A DNA stretch of 20,796 nt from the NCBI GenBank assembly GCA_946610635.1, contig CAMOCI010000001.1, forward strand, positions 1 to 20,796, read 5' to 3'. Below, in pieces: positions 16,287-20,796 of this stretch (the stretch's first letter is position 1; the number at the start of each line of letters is the position of its first letter). The notes beneath the pieces were generated by a model. The model was given only the letters and a program-made list of their open reading frames with translations. It was not told the origin of the DNA and made no database searches. Source of the DNA: an uncultured Clostridia bacterium (GTDB taxonomy: Bacteria; Bacillota; Clostridia; Christensenellales; UBA1242). The translations under genes and the position numbers were made by a program.

Positions 16287-16979
16287 ATGGAAAATTCAAA
16301 AAATATAGAATTGCAAAGTGCTAAAAAACAGAGAATAAGAAATAATATTATATTTGCTATATTGTGTGTGCTTATTGCAATGCTACTTGTGATTGATTTT
16401 ATCACTATAACAAATGCATACTTTACTGCTTCCAAACCAACCAATCCATCAGTTATCACTACTGGAAGTGTAGATTTTAGTTATAAGGTATATGATAGTA
16501 CAGACACTGATATAACATCAAATTCTCCTATCAATTTAGGAACAGAAACAATACTTCCTGGTAACGAAGTACATTACAAAATAGGTATCACAAACACAGG
16601 TAGAACAAGTTGTTATATTAGAATGATTTGTACTATTGAAATAGAAATTGATAGTGTTTATGTTGAAAAAGATATTTTAAGAGTTAAATCCAATGATGCT
16701 TCAAAATCGTTTAACTTATTAACTGATAGTAATAATGAACATTCTAATACAATAGTTTATTACAAAAGTACAGCAGATAATGGTGTTATAAATGTTGGCT
16801 CAACAGTAAATATACCTGTTAAATTTGTAATTGATGAAGCAACAGAAGAGTTTAATAATTATAGTGATAGAAGATATAGAATTTATTTAACAATTCAATC
16901 AATTCAAGCACCTGGTGTTACGTTAAGTAACTCGCAAGGTTGGGTAGATAGTCAAGGTAATGTAATATCATTTGAATAA
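16287..16979 (+). CDS. TasA/camelysin-like secreted protein 2
   Basis: The 230-residue product has a basic N-terminus, a hydrophobic segment at about 21-42, and then TNAYFTASKPTNPS, parallel to the TGAWFT of its neighbour. It fits the family better than protein 1: ITTGSVDFSYKVYD corresponds to the SGTLDLS strand of TasA, and ILPGNEVHYKIGITNTGRTSCYIRM corresponds to the LKPGD...F.NNGSL...V segment. A very strong ribosome site, AAAGGAGG (16273-16280), suggests it is made in larger amounts than the operon's other products, as a fibre subunit would be. It ends the operon and is followed by a terminator. Two different TasA-like subunits could be a major and a minor fibre component, or one could be an anchor or initiator; this is inference. 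Confidence 0.8.
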   Translation: MENSKNIELQSAKKQRIRNNIIFAILCVLIAMLLVIDFITITNAYFTASKPTNPSVITTGSVDFSYKVYDSTDTDITSNSPINLGTETILPGNEVHYKIGITNTGRTSCYIRMICTIEIEIDSVYVEKDILRVKSNDASKSFNLLTDSNNEHSNTIVYYKSTADNGVINVGSTVNIPVKFVIDEATEEFNNYSDRRYRIYLTIQSIQAPGVTLSNSQGWVDSQGNVISFE

Positions 16980-16983
16980 ATTT

Positions 16984-17017
16984 AAAATACCTATTATTTA
17001 TTTAATGGGTATTTTTT
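16984..17017 (+). terminator. Terminator of the surface operon
   Basis: AAAATACC pairs with GGTATTTT, and the stem continues inward with one T-G pair and ATT/AAT to about 12 bp, followed by further T residues. It lies five bases after the second tasA-like stop. Confidence 0.8.
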
Positions 17018-17142
17018 ATTTGATAACATAAAAAAGATAAAAAATCTTTTAAAGTTTTTGTTGTAAACAATTAAGTAATAATTATTATATAAAAATAAGA
17101 TATAATATATATAAATATATATAATCAATAATATATCTTTAT

Positions 17143-17171
17143 TTGACAAATAAGCTTTTGAGATATAAAAT
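17143..17171 (+). promoter_or_regulatory. alaS promoter
   Basis: TTGACA (17143-17148), a 17-base spacer and TAAAAT (17166-17171) form a near-consensus promoter. The short leader to the ATG at 17204 holds AAAGGA (17189-17194) and leaves no room for a T-box. Confidence 0.75.
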
Positions 17172-17203
17172 ATATAAGCAAAATTATAAAAGGAAATTTA
17201 TTT

Positions 17204-18991
17204 ATGAAAAATCTTAATGTAAAAGAACTTAAAAAAATGTGGATAGACTTTTTTGAAAGTCATAATCACGTTCAAATTCAAGGTAGCAGTTTAGTGCCAG
17301 AGCAAGATAGCTCTGTTATGTTTACAACAGCAGGAATGCAACCACTTGTGCCATATTTACTTGGCAGACCTCATCCGCAAGGCAAACGTTTATTTAACGT
17401 ACAAAGATGTTTAAGAACAAATGATATAAACTCTGTTGGTGATGCTAATCACTTTACATTTTTTGAAATGCTTGGTAGATGGAGTTTGGGTGATTATTTT
17501 AAAGAAGGTGCGATTAAAGATAGTTTTGAGTTTTTAACTAGCCAAAAATATTTAGGCTTACCTATTGAAAGACTTGCAGTAACAGTGTTTGCAGGTGATG
17601 ATGATGCACCAAGAGATACTGAAAGTGCTGAAATATGGGAAAAGTGTGGTATGCCAAAACAGCAGATATTTTATTTTGGCAAAGAAAATAATTGGTGGAG
17701 TGCGGGTGACACTGGTCCATGTGGCCCGGATACTGAAATGTTTTATGTTACAGATACTCCTGCGTGTGGTCCAAATTGTAGTCCTGCCTGCGATTGTGGT
17801 CATTATGTAGAGATAGGCAACAACGTATTTATGCAATATGTTGTTAAAAATGCTGGCGATAGACCAGAACTTTTAGAGCAAAAAAATGTTGATACTGGTA
17901 TGGGTTTGGAGCGTAACGTTGCAGCACTTAATGGATTTAAGTCTGCTTATGAAATTGACGTTATGAAAGGTGCAATCAATGTGCTAGAAGGTATAAGCCA
18001 ATCAAAGTATGAAGATAGTGAAGTTTCAACAAGGTCTTTTAGAATTGTTGTTGACCATTTGCGTGCAAGTACATTTATTTTAGGTGATGAGCATAGGGTT
18101 AGTCCATCAAATATAGGTCAAGGCTATGTTTTAAGACGTTTAATAAGACGTGCAGTTACTTATTCAAAAAATATAGGTACAGACTTAAATCAATTAAATA
18201 AACTTGTTGATTATTTTGTTGATTACTACAAAGATGAATGTCCTATTCTTGAAAAGAACCATGAAATAATAAACGAAGAACTTGCAAAGGAAGTAAAAAA
18301 GTTTAATAACACACTTAATGCTGGTTTAAAAGAGTTTAACAAAGCAATATCTAATGTACAAAACGGCATTTTAAGTGGAGATGTAGCATTTAGATTGCAT
18401 GATACATTTGGATTTCCAGTAGAACTTACCGTTGAACTAGCAAGTGCACAAAATATTAAAGTTGATATTGATGGTTATAAAAAAGAAGTTGAAGCACATC
18501 AAGCATTATCTCGTGCAAGTTTAACTGCTGTGTTTAAGGGTGGCCTTGGCAGTCAAGGAGAAATGGAAACTAAATATCACACATGTACTCATCTTGTTTT
18601 GCAAACACTTAAACGAATGTTTGGAGAGCAGGTTGAACAACGTGGTAGCAATATTACTGCAGAAAGAATGAGATTCGATTTTAACTTAGATCACAAAATG
18701 ACAGAAGAAGAAAAAAAGCAACTAGAAGATACAGTTAATCAAAAGATTGCAGAAGATTTGCCTGTTACATGCGAAACAATGACACCAGAAGAGGCGCACA
18801 AAAGTGGTGCAATAGGTATTTTTGACACAAAGTATGGTGAGCAAGTTACTGTATATAGCATTGGTAGCTATGACAGACAAATTTGTGGAGGACCACACGT
18901 AAAACACACAGGAGAGTTAGGGCACTTTAAACTTGTTAAAGAAGAAAGTAGTAGTGCGGGTATTCGCAGAATTAAAGGGGTATTAGAATAA
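17204..18991 (+). CDS. alaS: Alanyl-tRNA synthetase, short form without C-Ala domain
   Basis: The 595-residue enzyme charges tRNA-Ala. The class II catalytic core is intact: MFTTAGMQPLVPYLLG (39-54), HFTFFEMLGRWSLGDYFK (83-100) as motif 2, and DTGMGLER (230-237) as motif 3. The editing domain is also present, with the zinc-type residues HTCTH (H459, H463) and CGGPH (C561, H565). The protein ends right after GIRRIKGV, where typical AlaRS of about 870 residues continue into a coiled coil and the C-Ala domain. A four-cysteine cluster ACGPNCSPACDCGH (C188, C192, C196, C198) is inserted before EIGNNVFMQY and may bind metal. This combination recalls the short AlaRS group I associate with candidate-phyla-radiation bacteria and some reduced Bacillota. 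The ORF ends cleanly at a terminator, so truncation by mutation is unlikely. Confidence 0.95.
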   Translation: MKNLNVKELKKMWIDFFESHNHVQIQGSSLVPEQDSSVMFTTAGMQPLVPYLLGRPHPQGKRLFNVQRCLRTNDINSVGDANHFTFFEMLGRWSLGDYFKEGAIKDSFEFLTSQKYLGLPIERLAVTVFAGDDDAPRDTESAEIWEKCGMPKQQIFYFGKENNWWSAGDTGPCGPDTEMFYVTDTPACGPNCSPACDCGHYVEIGNNVFMQYVVKNAGDRPELLEQKNVDTGMGLERNVAALNGFKSAYEIDVMKGAINVLEGISQSKYEDSEVSTRSFRIVVDHLRASTFILGDEHRVSPSNIGQGYVLRRLIRRAVTYSKNIGTDLNQLNKLVDYFVDYYKDECPILEKNHEIINEELAKEVKKFNNTLNAGLKEFNKAISNVQNGILSGDVAFRLHDTFGFPVELTVELASAQNIKVDIDGYKKEVEAHQALSRASLTAVFKGGLGSQGEMETKYHTCTHLVLQTLKRMFGEQVEQRGSNITAERMRFDFNLDHKMTEEEKKQLEDTVNQKIAEDLPVTCETMTPEEAHKSGAIGIFDTKYGEQVTVYSIGSYDRQICGGPHVKHTGELGHFKLVKEESSSAGIRRIKGVLE

Positions 18992-18994
18992 TTT

Positions 18995-19025
18995 AAAAAG
19001 CTTGCAGACTATCTGCAAGCTTTTT
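18995..19025 (+). terminator. Strong rho-independent terminator after alaS
   Basis: AAAAAGCTTGCAGA and TCTGCAAGCTTTTT form a perfect 14-bp stem around a three-base loop (CTA), ending in five T residues, four bases after the alaS stop. Confidence 0.95.
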
Positions 19026-19120
19026 ATTGATAAGAAAAAGAGTAAAGCTTTTATTTAATACTTTAAATATTCATTCAGTAATGCATTAAAATACTATGCT
19101 AAAATTTATTATTTTTACTA

Positions 19121-19150
19121 TTGATTTTATAAAATAATATATGATATAAT
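19121..19150 (+). promoter_or_regulatory. Promoter of the DUF4097-like gene
   Basis: TTGATT (19121-19126), 18 bases, TATAAT (19145-19150), with TG one base before the -10 (TGATATAAT). The gene stands alone between two terminators. Confidence 0.7.
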
Positions 19151-19172
19151 ATTATTAATAAAGGGGTGAGTT

Positions 19173-20735
19173 ATGCAATTAATGAAAAAAATATTTAATG
19201 CAATACTAATTTTGTTTGGTATATGCGTAATGGTTGTGCTTTTTGCTTTTGCTATAATGATGATTTTTCATGTAAGTATGTTTGGATATACTTATGTAAG
19301 TTATAAAAACGGGACAGAATTGCAAGCAAGCTTTGATGTAAATAATTTAAAAACTATTGATGTTTCTACTGCGAAAGTAGATATTATTGTAGAATACGAC
19401 ACAACTACTGGTATTACAGAAGGTAGACTAAATACTATTGCAGATTTTCAAGGTATTTTAAAAGATGATGTAAAAACAATTAGCTATGTTAATACTCCAG
19501 CAGTTGATGAAAATGGCGTGCTTAAAATAGAAACTATTGAGCCAGAAGGTTGGTATTTTAAAAATAGTAGTTATATTAGGATACTTTTACCTAATGACAA
19601 AGATATAGATAGCATTATTGTTGATACTGGTGCTAAAAATGTTAGTATTGGTGAAGATGATAACTTTGTTGTTAAAAATTTAGAGATTACTGCAAGCAAA
19701 AAGTTTTTAAACACATCAATATCTATTGGCGATAAATTAACAGTAAAAGAAAATTTAACTCTTAACACAAATTTTGGAAGGATTGTAGTTAATTCTAAAA
19801 TTGATGGTAATGTTACGGTAAACAGCAAGGCTGGTTCAATTTTGATTAATTCATCAATCGGTGGAGATTTAGAAGTTGTTGGTTCAAACCCTACTGTTGA
19901 AGTCGGCACTATTCCGGGTGGCTGGCGTAACAAAACAAGTTTTACGGTTGAAGAACTTAATGCTTTAACACAAAGAGATATTGAAGGACACGTTACACTT
20001 CACAATATTACAGATGGCGGAAATATTAAAGTTTCTGGAACTATTAAGCAATCTGCTTTTATCAGTGCTCCTTATGTTCAGTTTTGGGCAAACAATATAT
20101 TAAATGGCATAAATTGTGATAGTGGTGCAAATAATATTAAAGTATTTGGTAATATAGGAATTTCTGGAACAATAGAAAATTGTAATTTAAATGTTGGAGA
20201 TGGCAGTTTATTTGTAAATAATTGCTATACAACCATAAATAAAGTTCTTGCAAATAAAGGTGACGTTTACATTGCAAATGCATTTAATGATGTTACGATA
20301 GAATCTAACAATGGTGATGTTTTTGTTAATTTTGATAAAAATGTTATTGGTAAAAAATTAAATGTAATAAGTAATAACAGAAATATCAAAGCAACAAATA
20401 TTTCGGGTCTTGTAAATCTTTTTGCACAAAGAGGTTCAATAGAAGCGACATTTGTAAAGATATCTGATGGTGTAAATTTGATAGAAGCTCAACGCAATGT
20501 TAATGTATTGGTTAATGATGGTCAGCAATTTGAATTAACTACAAAGGCAAAAGCAGGTAGTATTGATGTTGAAATGTTACCACTTGTTTACAAAAACTTT
20601 GATGGTCACACAACTGTTGATGGTTGGAAAGTTAGAACAGATATTGTAAACAGTGATGGTTCAACATTAACCGCAAAATTGCAATTAAAAGCAAATGGTA
20701 ATGACAAAATTACTGCAAAGTTTTTAGAAGTATAA
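19173..20735 (+). CDS. Membrane-anchored DUF4097-like beta-repeat protein
   Basis: The 520-residue product has one hydrophobic segment at about 5-33 and no lipobox, so it is probably anchored by an uncleaved N-terminal helix with the bulk outside. The body matches the DUF4097/adhesin-like style: a first strand KTIDVSTAKVDIIVEYD, then IRILLPNDKDIDSIIVDTGAKNVSIG. Many short repeated turns follow, such as GNVTVNSKAGSILINSSIGGDLEVVG, NKGDVYIANAFNDVTIESNNGDVFVNF and LFAQRGSIEAT. This suggests a right-handed beta-helix or similar stacked fold. AAGGGGTGA (19161-19169) just before the ATG supports the start at 19173 over a second ATG at 19182. It is monocistronic. The molecular function of DUF4097 proteins is unknown; proximity to the surface operon is suggestive only. 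Confidence 0.75.
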   Translation: MQLMKKIFNAILILFGICVMVVLFAFAIMMIFHVSMFGYTYVSYKNGTELQASFDVNNLKTIDVSTAKVDIIVEYDTTTGITEGRLNTIADFQGILKDDVKTISYVNTPAVDENGVLKIETIEPEGWYFKNSSYIRILLPNDKDIDSIIVDTGAKNVSIGEDDNFVVKNLEITASKKFLNTSISIGDKLTVKENLTLNTNFGRIVVNSKIDGNVTVNSKAGSILINSSIGGDLEVVGSNPTVEVGTIPGGWRNKTSFTVEELNALTQRDIEGHVTLHNITDGGNIKVSGTIKQSAFISAPYVQFWANNILNGINCDSGANNIKVFGNIGISGTIENCNLNVGDGSLFVNNCYTTINKVLANKGDVYIANAFNDVTIESNNGDVFVNFDKNVIGKKLNVISNNRNIKATNISGLVNLFAQRGSIEATFVKISDGVNLIEAQRNVNVLVNDGQQFELTTKAKAGSIDVEMLPLVYKNFDGHTTVDGWKVRTDIVNSDGSTLTAKLQLKANGNDKITAKFLEV

Positions 20736-20746
20736 ATCAAAAATTT

Positions 20747-20776
20747 AAAAATACACTTTTTAAAGAGTGTATTTTT
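20747..20776 (+). terminator. Terminator after the DUF4097-like gene
   Basis: AAAAATACACT pairs with AGTGTATTTTT (11 bp) around an eight-base loop and ends in five T residues, eleven bases after the stop. Confidence 0.85.
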
Positions 20777-20796
20777 AATTAACTATATAAAGATAT

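Noticed and set aside
16980..17203. T-box or other riboswitch upstream of alaS
   Set aside because: The promoter lies only about 60 bases before the ATG, and no T-box sequence or stem-loop set is visible.
18720..18991. Frameshifted or broken alaS with a lost 3' half
   Set aside because: The stop is followed at once by a perfect terminator and no remnant of C-Ala sequence is visible downstream, so the short form looks native.

Overview
The window is a strongly AT-rich piece of a Gram-positive-type bacterial chromosome. Pointers to an uncultured Bacillota-like lineage are AGGAGG-type ribosome binding sites, a lipoprotein signal, a SipW-type signal peptidase with TasA/camelysin-like substrates, and Cro/CI regulators ending in YLLGL. 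Stops used are TAA and TAG, and nothing suggests a recoded TGA. No rRNA, tRNA, IS element, CRISPR array or attachment site was recognised. Taxonomy cannot be fixed from the sequence alone.

Layout. (1) 1-1372, minus: N-terminal two thirds of the RNA-binding protein Tex, running off the left edge. (2) 1526-2194, minus: a probable CYTH/VTC-like triphosphate-tunnel protein with its own terminator. (3) 2275-2977: two tandem Cro/CI regulators on minus and a third small HTH protein on plus. They diverge from a short control region holding two related inverted repeats, one between the -35 and -10 of each promoter. (4) 3035-6609: mnmG (minus) and mnmE (plus), divergent across a very AT-rich 359-base gap; together they make the wobble-uridine modification of tRNA. 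(5) 6757-7854: the ATPase ychF, closed by a strong terminator. (6) 8145-17017: a four-gene surface operon with one good promoter and one terminator. It encodes a 2281-residue lipoprotein (Ig-like domain, about 17 Fn3-like repeats, GLUG-type C-terminal domain), a SipW-type signal peptidase, and two TasA/camelysin-like secreted proteins. (7) 17204-18991: a short, 595-residue alanyl-tRNA synthetase lacking the C-Ala domain. (8) 19173-20735: a membrane-anchored DUF4097-like beta-repeat protein.

The most interesting unit is the surface operon. It resembles the tapA-sipW-tasA matrix-fibre operon of Bacillus, but a giant repeat lipoprotein stands first, where the small anchor protein TapA would be. 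The natural inference is that SipW processes the two TasA-like proteins, which then form a fibre or coat linked to the membrane by the lipoprotein. Other points of note are the compact divergent HTH switch, three genes (2194, 2692 and 5269 starts) whose -10 element ends exactly six bases before the ATG with no Shine-Dalgarno sequence, suggesting leaderless mRNAs, and the unusual short AlaRS.
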